Of a stretch of 64,000 bases of DNA, positions 44,291 to 53,258 are shown piece after piece. The translations under genes were made by a program, and so were the position numbers. Positions within the stretch are counted from its first letter, which is position 1, and every line of letters starts with the position of its first letter. The notes below the pieces were generated by a model. The model ran no database searches. It saw only the letters and a program-made list of their open reading frames with translations, and had not been told where the DNA came from. The stretch comes from Marinimicrobium agarilyticum DSM 16975 (GTDB taxonomy: Bacteria; Pseudomonadota; Gammaproteobacteria; Pseudomonadales; Cellvibrionaceae), in assembly GCF_000423345.1 (NCBI RefSeq), contig NZ_KE384008.1:376857-440856 (forward strand), in the 5' to 3' direction.

Positions 44291-46045
44291 ATGAGGTACA
44301 GGGCACAAAAGATCATGGCGGCGTCCCGTTTCTGGTTGGCCGCGTCACTGATCCCGTTGTCGGTCATGCCGGCGGCGGCATGGGCGTTTTCATCCAATGT
44401 CAGTTCCGCACAGGAGCTTGAATACGGTGCCGTTCTTTTTGAATATTTTCAGCATGATTATTTTCATGCGCTGGTGGAGCAAAAGTACGCCGAGTCACTG
44501 GATAACAGCGCTTCGCTGTCAACTACCGGGCAGTTGGTTAAAGGCGGTATGTTGGTGTCTTACGGCCTCCCGGATAAAGCAGAGCCGGTGTTTGATGAGC
44601 TGTTGGCAGGGAGCGTGTCTCACGAAGTGAGCAACCGTGCCTGGTTCTACCTTGCCAAACTCCACTACAACAAGGGAGATTTTGCCAGCGCCAGAACTGC
44701 CGTCGACAGCGTCAAGGGCCCCATTCCCGTTGACATTCTGGTGGACTATCACTACCTGGCAACCTTGGTCACCGGCCATCCAGAACGACTTGCGGAAAAG
44801 GTCGGGATGATTGAGGCGGCCGCCAAAGACTCCCCGGCCTTTCCTTATTTTCTGTTCAACCTGGCGGTAGCCCAGGTCGGACGTGGCAATGTCAGTGCGG
44901 CGGTCCACAACCTGGAGCGCGTGACCCAGAGCGGTGCCGAAGAGGGCAGTGCTACGGCGGCGCTGGTGGATCGGGCGCGGCATGGGCTGGCGGAATTGGC
45001 GATGAAGTCCGATCGTCTGTCGGCGGCGTGGGGTTACCTGAGCCAGATCCGAACGACCGGCCTGTATTCCAATCGCGCACTGTTGAGCTACGCCTGGGCC
45101 GCCATCAATCGCGAGCAGTTCACCGACGCCATCCCCGCCCTCGAATTATTGGCTGAGCGCTCCATTGCTATCCCCGAAGTGCAGGAGGCGAAGGTGTTGT
45201 TGGCCCACGTTTACGAAGAGCAAGGACTGTTTAAACGAGCGCTTACCCGCAATATTCAGGCGGAGAAGGAGTTTGGTGAGGGTGTGTCCCTGATTGCCCA
45301 GGCTCGTCGCGTGATAGATGGTCAGGACGTGCCGAGAGAATTTATCAATAACCTGGAGGCGATCATGGATGATACCGATTGGTACGCTCGCCAGCCCTCC
45401 GTGGATTACGAGAAACTGACCCCGTTTCTTATTGACCTGATGGCCAGTAACGCGTTCAACGAAACGCTGACGGAGTTGGCGGACCTCTACGTTATTGAAG
45501 ACAACCTGCGTTATTGGGCGGAGCAGGCGGAGCAGCACCAGGCGATTCTGAAGGCGGCCGAGGAGAAGCGTTTTGATCGAAGTATGCGCGAGATGCTCGA
45601 TCGCACAGATGTGATCGGCCGGCAACTGAGCGATCGCTGGGAAGAGCTGGAACTGTACACGCTGGTGGTGGATGAAGAGGACCGACAACGCCTGACTTCG
45701 CTGATGGACAATACCCGTTCTGATTTAAGTGCACTGAATCATAGACTTGGTCGGCTTCAGGCGGTGGAGAGTCCTTATGAGCAGCCCGATCACTATCGGC
45801 CCATGGTCCGGGAACATCATCTGCGTATTCAAGCCCTGATGGCTCGAACCGGGGATCAGATTCTCGCGTTGGAGCAGGTCATGCGCCAACTGATCAAACT
45901 GGAGCTGGACAAGCACGAGGAGCGAATGAACTACTACGCCGCCCAATCGCGGTTGGCCAAGGCCCGTCTTTACGATATGGCGCTGTTGTCGCTTGAGCAA
46001 TCGGCTCCAGCGGCTGGCGCGTTGAATTCCCCGGAGGCGCAATGA
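44291..46045 (+). CDS. Secreted tetratricopeptide-repeat protein (GltD/GltE-like candidate)
   Basis: 584 residues. A basic start and hydrophobic stretch (FWLAASLIPLSVMPAAAWAF) form a signal peptide. The middle (about residues 80-330) is a series of TPR-like helix pairs: AWFYLAKLHYNKGDFASARTA, YFLFNLAVAQVGRGNVSAAV, LAHVYEEQGLFKRALTRN. The last 180 residues are a long helical, charged coiled-coil region. The stop overlaps the next start (ATGA). Position and fold match periplasmic TPR proteins of the Myxococcus gliding complex, though direct orthology is not shown. Confidence 0.78.
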   Translation: MRYRAQKIMAASRFWLAASLIPLSVMPAAAWAFSSNVSSAQELEYGAVLFEYFQHDYFHALVEQKYAESLDNSASLSTTGQLVKGGMLVSYGLPDKAEPVFDELLAGSVSHEVSNRAWFYLAKLHYNKGDFASARTAVDSVKGPIPVDILVDYHYLATLVTGHPERLAEKVGMIEAAAKDSPAFPYFLFNLAVAQVGRGNVSAAVHNLERVTQSGAEEGSATAALVDRARHGLAELAMKSDRLSAAWGYLSQIRTTGLYSNRALLSYAWAAINREQFTDAIPALELLAERSIAIPEVQEAKVLLAHVYEEQGLFKRALTRNIQAEKEFGEGVSLIAQARRVIDGQDVPREFINNLEAIMDDTDWYARQPSVDYEKLTPFLIDLMASNAFNETLTELADLYVIEDNLRYWAEQAEQHQAILKAAEEKRFDRSMREMLDRTDVIGRQLSDRWEELELYTLVVDEEDRQRLTSLMDNTRSDLSALNHRLGRLQAVESPYEQPDHYRPMVREHHLRIQALMARTGDQILALEQVMRQLIKLELDKHEERMNYYAAQSRLAKARLYDMALLSLEQSAPAAGALNSPEAQ

Positions 46046-48918
46046 AGTCCTCAATGGCAACTATCTCGGTGGCGGCCAGCGTGCTGGTTCTGCTGACCGC
46101 ATGCGGTGCCAACCAGCCAAAAACCATTGGCTCTCTGGCTTACACCCCACCCAAAGAGGAAGCGGAGGCTCCCAAGCCGGTTACCCACGAAGAGGTGCGA
46201 GAAGAGTACAGCGAGCTGGCAGAACTGTTTGAAGACGAACAGCTGAAAGAACAGATCGAGCGTCGCGTGGCAGACGTTTACATGATGGAAGGGGTTCAGG
46301 ACCAACGGCATACGGCCAAGCCCAGTAATCACTATGTCGAAGCGATCAAGGCCTACCGTAATATTCTCGAAAAGTATCCCAATTCGCCCGACAATGCGGA
46401 AGTGCTGTATCAGTTGGCCAAGGCCTATGACCTGGAAGGCAATCAGGATGAGGCCATGAAAATGCTGGCCGAGCTGACGCATCGTCACCCTTACTATGCC
46501 AATATCGCCGAAGCGCATTTTCGCATGGGCGATATTCATTTCAACAATGAGGACTACGCTCAGGCCGAGGCGTCCTATCGCGCCGTTCTTGAGAGCGACG
46601 AACCCCGACTGGCCACAAACGCTCGCTATATGCTGGGGTGGTCGCATTACAAACAGCGGCAGTTTCGCGACAGTCTGGTCGAGTTTTCCAGAGTTCTGGA
46701 CGAGTTGATGGCGGGGCGAGCGGATGTCGAGTCCCTCGCGGACGGCGAGCGGCCCGTTGCCAAGGATGCGATCCACTCCATCAGCCTGGCGTTGGACAAG
46801 GTGGGGGGCGCGGAGGCGATTCCCTCTTTACCTCACGTCGTCGCTCAGCCCTACACCTGGTTACTTTACAATCATCTGGGTGAGTACTACCGGGAAAAAG
46901 AGCTGTACGAAAAAGCTGCCGGTACCTTCCGTCATTTTATCGCCAACCACCCGAACTCGACTCGGGCCCCCGGGCTCCACGGCAAAATCATCCAGACTTA
47001 TATCGACGGTGGCTTCCCAAGCCTCGCGCTGGAGGAGAAAGCGGCGTATGTCCGGGCCTATGGTATTCGCTCGGACTACGCAGGTAACACCGATGGTCTC
47101 TACAATGAAGTCAGAGAACCGATCCGAACCTACCTGGATGAGCTGGCGCGGTATCACTACAGTCAGGGCCAGAGTCTCCAAAAAGATGAGTCGGAGAATC
47201 GACCGGAGCTGGCGAACAGCGCCGAAGATCAAACTGACTCTGAAGAAAATGCAGCCACAGCAGGCGAGGCTCTGGATCCCGAAGTGGAGCAGGCGTACAT
47301 CAACGCCGCCGACTACTATGCCGAGTACGCTCAGACCTTCCCCAGTGACGAGCGCATTGATGAGGTGATCTACCTCAAATCGGAGTCGCTCTTCCTCGCG
47401 CAGCGATACATTGAATCCGTGGCCGGATATGAGCAAGTGGCATACAGCCCGCTTGGTTCCAGCGCGGACGAGCACGCGAGCGATGCCGGCTACGCTGCCA
47501 TCATCGCCTATCAGGAGCATATTGCCGACCTTCCGGAGGGCGATGCCGAACTCCAGTCTACCCAGGCGCGCGCGGTCGACAGCATGTTGCGTTTCGCCGG
47601 CCGGTTCCACTCTGACAGCCGCGCAGTATCGGTTTTGACCAACGCTGCGGAGTACCTGTTCAGCCTGAGTGAATACCAACGGGCTCTCGCTGTGTCGAGT
47701 CAGCTGGTGGAAGACAATCCGCAGTTGGATGCGTCCCTCAAGGAAACCGCATTCGGCATTATGGCGCACTCGCAATTCCAACTGAAAGCTTATGCCGAGG
47801 CGGCAGAAAGCTACCGCAAACAACGTGAATTGATGTCGCCTTCATCGGAAGAGTACGAAGCGGTTACCGAACGTCTGGCGACGGCGTTGTATCGTCACTC
47901 GGAAGTTCTGGATGGCCAAGGCAATCCAGAAGCAACCGTTGCGCAGTTGCTGAAAATTAAAACCCTGACGCCCGAGGCGACGTTGCGGGTCCCGTCGCAG
48001 TATGAGGCGGTGACGTTGTTGATCAGCCTGGAACAATGGTCGCGGGCAGTTGAAGAGCTTCAGGAATTGATCGAGATTGCGCCCGAGCATGAACTGGCTG
48101 TGGAGTTCCCCCGTCGCCTGGCGTTTGCTTACGAGCAGCAGGAAAATTGGGCGCTGGCTGCCGAACGCTATGAGGCATTGGCCAGCGAGGATCCAGATGC
48201 CGAAACTCGCCGTGAGGCGTTGTTCTTGGCCGCTACGATGTACGAGAACGACGAAAGTTATGAACAGGCGCTACGGCTCTTTCGCGAGTACGCCAACACC
48301 TACGAGATGCCCACAGACACCCTGATGGAAGCCCGCTACAAACTGGCGGTGAACTATGCGCGTGTGGGCGATACCCGTCGACAGCTATTCTGGCTCGACA
48401 AACTGGTGGCCGGTGGTGCCGAGTTCGCCGATTCGGATCGCAACCGTTGGCTGACGGCCTGGGCCAGCATTCAGTATGGCGACCATCATGCCAAGGCCTT
48501 CAATGAATACCGTCTCAGCGTTCCGTTGGTGGATAGCCTGCCAGAGAAAAATGCGCTGCTTCAGGAAGCAGCGAATCGCTACCAGCATGCCGCCGACCAA
48601 GGCATTCTCGAGTTCACCAGCATGTCCAGCTTTAAAACGGCGGAGTTGTATCGTGAATTGGCGAGTGCACTGCGTGAGTCTCCAGTGCCCGGATCGCTGT
48701 CGGCAGAGCAGCGCGTTGTGTACCGGGAGTTGATCGCCGAACAGGCGCTGCCTTTTGACGATCTGGCCTCGAAGCTTCACCAGGCGAATATTGATCGTGC
48801 GTGGGAGGGGCACTTCAATCAGTGGATTGACCGGAGCTTTACCGCGATGCGAACCCTGGAGCCTTCGCGTTTTGATAAATCTGAATTGATTGTGAGTTAC
48901 GGCGATGCAATACGATAA
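46042..48918 (+). CDS. Large TPR lipoprotein of the envelope complex
   Basis: 958 residues. Lipoprotein signal with lipobox LLTAC, modified cysteine at residue 21 and glycine at +2, hence probably outer-membrane bound on the periplasmic side. TPR units run through the protein, for example AEVLYQLAKAYDLEGNQDEA near residue 115, AHFRMGDIHFNNEDYAQAEA near 155, and FPRRLAFAYEQQENWALAAERYEAL near 690. An acidic linker (ENRPELANSAEDQTDSEENA) separates two TPR blocks near residue 390. It overlaps both neighbours (4 and 14 bases). GGAGG precedes the start. It is a likely scaffold spanning periplasm and outer membrane. Confidence 0.83.
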   Translation: MKSSMATISVAASVLVLLTACGANQPKTIGSLAYTPPKEEAEAPKPVTHEEVREEYSELAELFEDEQLKEQIERRVADVYMMEGVQDQRHTAKPSNHYVEAIKAYRNILEKYPNSPDNAEVLYQLAKAYDLEGNQDEAMKMLAELTHRHPYYANIAEAHFRMGDIHFNNEDYAQAEASYRAVLESDEPRLATNARYMLGWSHYKQRQFRDSLVEFSRVLDELMAGRADVESLADGERPVAKDAIHSISLALDKVGGAEAIPSLPHVVAQPYTWLLYNHLGEYYREKELYEKAAGTFRHFIANHPNSTRAPGLHGKIIQTYIDGGFPSLALEEKAAYVRAYGIRSDYAGNTDGLYNEVREPIRTYLDELARYHYSQGQSLQKDESENRPELANSAEDQTDSEENAATAGEALDPEVEQAYINAADYYAEYAQTFPSDERIDEVIYLKSESLFLAQRYIESVAGYEQVAYSPLGSSADEHASDAGYAAIIAYQEHIADLPEGDAELQSTQARAVDSMLRFAGRFHSDSRAVSVLTNAAEYLFSLSEYQRALAVSSQLVEDNPQLDASLKETAFGIMAHSQFQLKAYAEAAESYRKQRELMSPSSEEYEAVTERLATALYRHSEVLDGQGNPEATVAQLLKIKTLTPEATLRVPSQYEAVTLLISLEQWSRAVEELQELIEIAPEHELAVEFPRRLAFAYEQQENWALAAERYEALASEDPDAETRREALFLAATMYENDESYEQALRLFREYANTYEMPTDTLMEARYKLAVNYARVGDTRRQLFWLDKLVAGGAEFADSDRNRWLTAWASIQYGDHHAKAFNEYRLSVPLVDSLPEKNALLQEAANRYQHAADQGILEFTSMSSFKTAELYRELASALRESPVPGSLSAEQRVVYRELIAEQALPFDDLASKLHQANIDRAWEGHFNQWIDRSFTAMRTLEPSRFDKSELIVSYGDAIR

Positions 48919-49720
48919 ATTTTTCCGCTCAGGTCCCGGATTCTTGCAGGGCGTTACTCTGACAGTGTTGGGGTTTGCGCTGGTTGGCTGTTCGACAGGA
49001 GGCACAGAGCTGCAGTGGATGACGGAAAAAGAGGCGGCCTTGAATCTGGTCGCGACCGATCCCTACCTCCCGGTACAGGAGCAGGGCGACGAGGGGCAAT
49101 GGTTGCCCTATGAGCCCAGGGAGAACCCTTACACCGCTCAACGGGGACGAATCGAAAAGGACTCGGTGACCCGTTTTATTGAAGCCCGTCGTGCTTTCAA
49201 AGCCGAGGAGTGGAAACAGGCTGAAACGCTCTTGCTGGAGTTGACGGCGAGCGATGATGACCTTTCCGGTCCTTGGGTCATGCTGGGGGATATTGCCTCG
49301 GAAAGAGGCGAACATCAGCAGGCTCTGGACGCCTATGTGAAAGCCATTGCCATCAACGGTGACAATGTCAACGCCTACCTGCGGCTGGCCCTGACCCAAC
49401 GCAAAATGGGGCGGTACCTGCACGCTCAGAACACCTATGCGGCAGCGCTCAAATTGTGGCCAGATTACCCGGAGGCTCATCTGAATCTGGCAGTACTCTA
49501 CGACATTTACCTGAATCATCCGCTGCGGGCACAGAAGCATATGGAGGCTTATCAGTTTCTGACTGACGGGGAGAATACCCGGGTCTCCGCCTGGCTGGAA
49601 GAAATCCGCTCGCGCACGGGAATTGCGCCCGGTTTTGAGATCGATTCCGAAGGTTCGGAGGCGGTTTCTTACCGAGCCGACAATACTGAATCTGCCAGCA
49701 ATCAGGACAACATGGAGTGA
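48905..49720 (+). CDS. TPR lipoprotein
   Basis: 271 residues. The lipobox is FALVGC, with the cysteine at residue 29. TPR repeats lie at about residues 95-210: FKAEEWKQAETLLLEL, WVMLGDIASERGEHQQALDA, AYLRLALTQRKMGRYLHAQN, AHLNLAVLYDIYLNHPLRAQ. The design matches small outer-membrane TPR lipoproteins that stabilise secretin or gliding complexes (PilF- or GltE-like). The start lies 14 bases inside the preceding gene. The tail after residue 230 is acidic and probably disordered. Confidence 0.82.
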   Translation: MQYDKFFRSGPGFLQGVTLTVLGFALVGCSTGGTELQWMTEKEAALNLVATDPYLPVQEQGDEGQWLPYEPRENPYTAQRGRIEKDSVTRFIEARRAFKAEEWKQAETLLLELTASDDDLSGPWVMLGDIASERGEHQQALDAYVKAIAINGDNVNAYLRLALTQRKMGRYLHAQNTYAAALKLWPDYPEAHLNLAVLYDIYLNHPLRAQKHMEAYQFLTDGENTRVSAWLEEIRSRTGIAPGFEIDSEGSEAVSYRADNTESASNQDNME

Positions 49721-49726
49721 CGTGAC

Positions 49727-50026
49727 ATGAAGCCATTTTTTGCCTTGGTACTACTGGCCGGTGCGCTTCCTATAGCGACAACGGCTCAAGAGAATCCCGA
49801 TACGCCGCCCGAGAACCCGGCCATCCGGCTACAGTCCACCTTCATCGGGGACAAGGAACAACCGGCGGTCAGTTATTTTGTTCCCTGGCAGGGCACCAGT
49901 ACACCGGACAAGTTGCAGTGGAGTATGGAGAACAAGCATGACGCCACCCTTGAAGCGGTGGATCGGAAGGTGTTGCACCGAACGGTGACGATTTATCAGG
50001 AAATGCAGTTGGAAGGCGAGCAGTAA
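49727..50026 (+). CDS. Small periplasmic protein of unknown function
   Basis: 99 residues. A clean signal peptide (KPFFALVLLAGALPIATTAQ) is followed by a Pro-rich stretch and a short domain: IRLQSTFIGDKEQPAVSYFV, PWQGTSTPDKLQWSMENKHD. The ribosome-binding region and spacing of six bases after the upstream lipoprotein gene mark it as part of the operon. I do not recognise the family. The sequence PAVSYFVPW and its position just before the TolQ-type gene suggest a small structural partner, but this is context only. Confidence 0.72.
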   Translation: MKPFFALVLLAGALPIATTAQENPDTPPENPAIRLQSTFIGDKEQPAVSYFVPWQGTSTPDKLQWSMENKHDATLEAVDRKVLHRTVTIYQEMQLEGEQ

Positions 50027-50110
50027 CTGTTGCAAGGGCAGCGGTTGCGCGCCGTCAGTGCAACCGCGATGGGTCTTACGTGTGTTTGATGATTATTAAT
50101 AGGTGTAACC

Positions 50111-50815
50111 ATGACTGAGATATACAACAACGTGACAGAGTTCTTTCAGGAGGGTGGTCTTTTTATCTACCCCATCTCTGTGGTGCTGGTAATCGGGCTG
50201 GCCATCGCTTTTGAGCGGTGGGTGTTTCTGAATCGGGAAAAGTGGCGCAACCGGCGGGCATTCAATGACTTCCTGCCGCTGTTGCGCACCACGGATATGG
50301 ACAAAATGCAGATGTACTCCCGTGAAAGCCAGGCGCCGGTGACCCGGATCATCGCCTGTGGCCTCGATATGATGAAGGTTTCAAAACAGCGTGCCGATGT
50401 GGAAAACTCCATGAACGAAGGCATGCTTGAAACCATGCCACGGCTTGAGCAGCGCACCGGCTACCTGGCGGTTCTGGCCAATGTCGCCACGCTGTTGGGG
50501 CTGCTCGGTACCATTGTGGGCCTGATCGGCGCTTTCAGTGCTGTGGCGAATGTGGATCCGGCAGAGAAGTCGACCATGTTGTCGAACTCCATTTCCGTGG
50601 CGATGAACACCACCGCCTTCGGCTTGATCGCCGCCATTCCGTTGCTGGTGTTGCACGCTGTTCTGCAGAATAAGACGGCGTCGATCATTTCCAGCATCCA
50701 GATGTCGGCGGTCAAGTTCCTTAATATCATGACGCTGCATCGGTTTATTGAAGCCGGTACTCCTCGTCCGGAAAAGAGCACGGACGAGAAAGAAGTGGCG
50801 GCGGTCGAAGGGTAA
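50111..50815 (+). CDS. TolQ/ExbB/MotA-family proton channel (AglR-like)
   Basis: 234 residues. Three transmembrane helices fit the family: one near residue 20 (LFIYPISVVLVIGLAIAF) and two C-terminal helices holding ANVATLLGLLGTIVGLIGAF and MNTTAFGLIAAIPLLVL. The threonine in GLLGTIVGLIGAF and the NTTAFGL segment line the ion pathway in ExbB and TolQ. The subunit forms the pentameric channel that drives ExbD-type rotors or force arms. It is followed directly by two ExbD genes and a TonB-like gene, as in the AglR-AglQ-AglS set. A gap of 84 bases before it could hold a secondary promoter. Confidence 0.93.
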   Translation: MTEIYNNVTEFFQEGGLFIYPISVVLVIGLAIAFERWVFLNREKWRNRRAFNDFLPLLRTTDMDKMQMYSRESQAPVTRIIACGLDMMKVSKQRADVENSMNEGMLETMPRLEQRTGYLAVLANVATLLGLLGTIVGLIGAFSAVANVDPAEKSTMLSNSISVAMNTTAFGLIAAIPLLVLHAVLQNKTASIISSIQMSAVKFLNIMTLHRFIEAGTPRPEKSTDEKEVAAVEG

Positions 50816-50820
50816 CGACC

Positions 50821-51318
50821 ATGAACTTCAATTTCACGCCCCGGAGAACCGACGACGCCGAGCTGGACGTGACCTCGTTCATGAATCTGATGGTGGTTCT
50901 GGTGCCAGTGTTGTTGATCACACTGACGTTTGCCCAGGTCACTGTCCTGGATATTCACCTGCCAGAGCTGACCGGCGGTAGCGATCAGAGTGGGGAGTCC
51001 CAGTCCCAACTGATGGTGAGAATTGAGGAGGACGGCTACAGGGTCTACTACCCGGACGATGTGTTGATTCAGGAAGTGGCGCGGACCGAGACAGAAGAGG
51101 GCGAAGCCTACGACTATGCGCAACTGACGCGGGTCATGCGGGAAGTCAAAAAGCAACTGAGTGACAACGCTTCCATCTTGTTGTTGTCCGCCCCGCAGGT
51201 GGATTACCAGAGCCTGGTCTCCACCATGGATGCGGTGCGTTCCTATGAAGCTGTGGTCGCTGCCAGCGTCGTTGAAATTGAGCTCTTCCCGGAAATTTCT
51301 CTGGGCGACATCAAATAA
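50821..51318 (+). CDS. ExbD/TolR-family protein with Asn at the proton-carrying position
   Basis: 165 residues. One N-terminal transmembrane helix follows LDVTSFMNLMVVLVPVLLIT, then a periplasmic domain of about 120 residues. In ExbD and TolR the pattern TPLIDVVLVL carries an essential aspartate; here the aligned residue is Asn22 (codon AAT at 50884-50886). Asp16 lies earlier, before the helix, and cannot simply replace it. The second ExbD in the operon keeps the aspartate. The ribosome-binding site GAAGGG and the five-base gap mark co-translation with the channel gene. It is likely a structural partner in a hetero-dimeric stator. Confidence 0.9.
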   Translation: MNFNFTPRRTDDAELDVTSFMNLMVVLVPVLLITLTFAQVTVLDIHLPELTGGSDQSGESQSQLMVRIEEDGYRVYYPDDVLIQEVARTETEEGEAYDYAQLTRVMREVKKQLSDNASILLLSAPQVDYQSLVSTMDAVRSYEAVVAASVVEIELFPEISLGDIK

Positions 51319-51329
51319 ATGCAGAGCGA

Positions 51330-51908
51330 ATGACTGACATGATTGGATCAACCGTTCTCTATCAGCAAAAAAAGCCGCCGGCCGTGGCGCGGCTGAGTCT
51401 CGTTTCGTTGATGGATATTTTCACGATTCTGGTGTTCTTTCTATTGCTGAACTCGGGCGATAGCCAGGAAATCGAGAATGCCAAGTTTGTAAAGCTACCG
51501 GACTCCGTCAGTGGGGTTCAGCCGCACACGGAGCTCAAGATCACCGTCAGCGATACGGAAATTCTGTTAGGAGATACGGTCGTGGCGACGGTCTCCGACG
51601 TTATTGACTCCTCCGAGCGGCTGATTGAACCGCTCGCCGAAGCGCTCAAAGCCAATACGGAAAAGCTGGAGGAGATCTCGGAATACGAACAGAACAGGGG
51701 GCTGGCCGTTACCATCATGGGGGATAAGAGCGTGTCCTTTTCCCTGTTGCGACAAGTGATGTCCACTTGCCAGCACAGTAACTACCGTAATATTTCACTG
51801 GCGGTCAATCAGGTCCAAGGTAAAGCGCCCGCTGAGAAACTGCCAGAGGCTCCGGAAGCAGAGCCGGACGTTGTCAATTCCGTCAGCCAGGCCGGGCAGG
51901 GAGGTTAA
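51330..51908 (+). CDS. ExbD/TolR-family protein with conserved proton-carrying Asp
   Basis: 192 residues. The transmembrane helix reads RLSLVSLMDIFTILVFFLLL, with Asp29 at the position of the essential ExbD/TolR aspartate. The periplasmic domain (about residues 50-160) follows. The last 30 residues are Pro/Glu-rich and probably flexible. It pairs with the Asn22 variant encoded just upstream; AglQ and AglS of Myxococcus are a comparable pair of TolR-like subunits for one TolQ-like channel. An ATG three codons in is an alternative start. Confidence 0.91.
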   Translation: MTDMIGSTVLYQQKKPPAVARLSLVSLMDIFTILVFFLLLNSGDSQEIENAKFVKLPDSVSGVQPHTELKITVSDTEILLGDTVVATVSDVIDSSERLIEPLAEALKANTEKLEEISEYEQNRGLAVTIMGDKSVSFSLLRQVMSTCQHSNYRNISLAVNQVQGKAPAEKLPEAPEAEPDVVNSVSQAGQGG

Positions 51909-51911
51909 GCC

Positions 51912-52874
51912 ATGTCGCATTTCACTGCCGTGGAGCCGATGGCTCTCGATCTACACCTGCCGTGGGAACTGGACGAGCAACGTGAAGCCGCTTTTAAGCG
52001 AACCTTGAAGCGGATGGCTATACCCCTGCTTTTGTTATTTGTGGTGGTCCCCTGGTTGCCGACTTTCGATAGCGGGCTGGAATTGGAAGACGATGCGGTC
52101 AAGCGCACCCAGGTGCTTCTGGATCCGATTGAAGCCCCTGAACCGGAACCCGTGACGCCCGAGACTCCACCACCACCGAAGCCGGAGCCCAAGCCGGTTG
52201 AACCCGTGGCCGCCCCGGTCCCCGAGCCTCAACCGGCTGCGACGCCAGCGCCCCAGCCCGAACCGGATACCCGTGAATCGGTGGCGACCTCACAAGGCAT
52301 GGATGAGTTGTCCAATCAATTGAGTGCGGTGCGCAGTGCGGTCAATGTAGCCAGTATGCAGCGCAAAAATCTGTCTGATAACGAGGGCGGCGAGGTGGCC
52401 CGCACTGAGCGGGCCCGGTTGGGTCGGGAAATGACGGCGCGTAGCAACGGGACTGTGGTTGATGAAACTGTCATGCAGAGCGATATTACCGCTTTGTCTG
52501 CCCATCAGGCGGCGGAGGTAGAAGGGCTGGATATGAACAGCCTGCCGGCAAGTAACTCCCGCTCCCACCTGTCCGGTCAGGCGGGGCAAAGGGACATGGA
52601 GAGTATTCGACGCACTCTGGAACGGACAAAAGGTAACGTGTATGCGCTGTATCAAAGAGCACTTCAGGACGATCCCAATCTGACAGGCGAGTTCACGTTC
52701 AAGCTGGTGATTGAGCCGAACGGTTCCATCTCGCAGTTGACACTGCTGGTCAGTGAGTTGGGTGCGAGGGATCTTGAGCAACAGATTCTGTCACGAATTG
52801 AGCAGGTGGACTTCGGTGCAATGCCGGTTCCGCCCACCGTGGTGGAATATCGTTTCGTCTTCTTGCCCAGCTGA
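51912..52874 (+). CDS. TonB-like protein with AgmX/PglI C-terminal domain (GltG/GltJ-like)
   Basis: 320 residues. A cytoplasmic N terminus, one membrane helix (about residues 34-51, KRMAIPLLLLFVVVPWLP) and a Pro/Glu-rich periplasm-spanning linker (about 70-120) lead to a C-terminal domain at about 225-320. That domain reads SIRRTLERTKGNVYALYQRA, LTGEFTFKLVIEPNGSISQL, LEQQILSRIEQVDFGAMPVP. This is the AgmX/PglI pattern known from adventurous gliding proteins of Myxococcus, TonB-like in build. It should transmit motion from the ExbB/ExbD motor to outer-membrane lipoproteins. It is the last gene before a terminator. Confidence 0.9.
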   Translation: MSHFTAVEPMALDLHLPWELDEQREAAFKRTLKRMAIPLLLLFVVVPWLPTFDSGLELEDDAVKRTQVLLDPIEAPEPEPVTPETPPPPKPEPKPVEPVAAPVPEPQPAATPAPQPEPDTRESVATSQGMDELSNQLSAVRSAVNVASMQRKNLSDNEGGEVARTERARLGREMTARSNGTVVDETVMQSDITALSAHQAAEVEGLDMNSLPASNSRSHLSGQAGQRDMESIRRTLERTKGNVYALYQRALQDDPNLTGEFTFKLVIEPNGSISQLTLLVSELGARDLEQQILSRIEQVDFGAMPVPPTVVEYRFVFLPS

Positions 52875-52897
52875 CCGTCTCTAAATGCGGCTTAATG

Positions 52898-52926
52898 AGC
52901 CAGCCTTCGAAAAGGCTGGTTCCTTT
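52898..52926 (+). terminator. Rho-independent terminator of the envelope-complex operon
   Basis: Stem CCAGCCTT-CGAA-AAGGCTGG (52900-52919) extended by A-T and G-T pairs, followed by TTCCTTTT. It lies 24 bases after the AgmX-type gene stop and separates the operon from the fibro-slime gene. Confidence 0.9.
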
Positions 52927-53258
52927 TGTCCAAACGGGATGAACGTTTGTCGGAAACCGTCGAAGAACTTTTCAAAGTTGTGATCCCTGACATTTTTCAA
53001 TGACGAATTTCTGGCACTCTGCTCAAACGAATGTCGATGTTGATCAAGAGTGACGAATTTTCCGCCAGCTCGCGTTCAACCCCGCCGTTGCGGTACCAAC
53101 CGTAGATCGACATGCCGTTTTGCTCGTTAGGGGGATGGGCTTTTCCTGAGGTGATTGAAGCGCAAACTGTTTCCAGTCCTGGCAGGTCGTTTGCTGGGGC
53201 TATGTGTGACCCCCTTGCGCTTTGCCACCTGATGGATAAAAGAATTGAGGGTATAGGT
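52927..53258. promoter_or_regulatory. 332-base leader region of the fibro-slime lipoprotein gene
   Basis: This stretch is less G/C-rich than the coding surroundings. A short direct repeat TGACGAATTT occurs at about 53001 and 53051. The fibro-slime gene promoter should lie here, and its GAGGG ribosome-binding site is at 53246-53250. The frame of the downstream gene is open from 53112, but that part lacks a signal peptide and I count it as leader. Confidence 0.4.
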
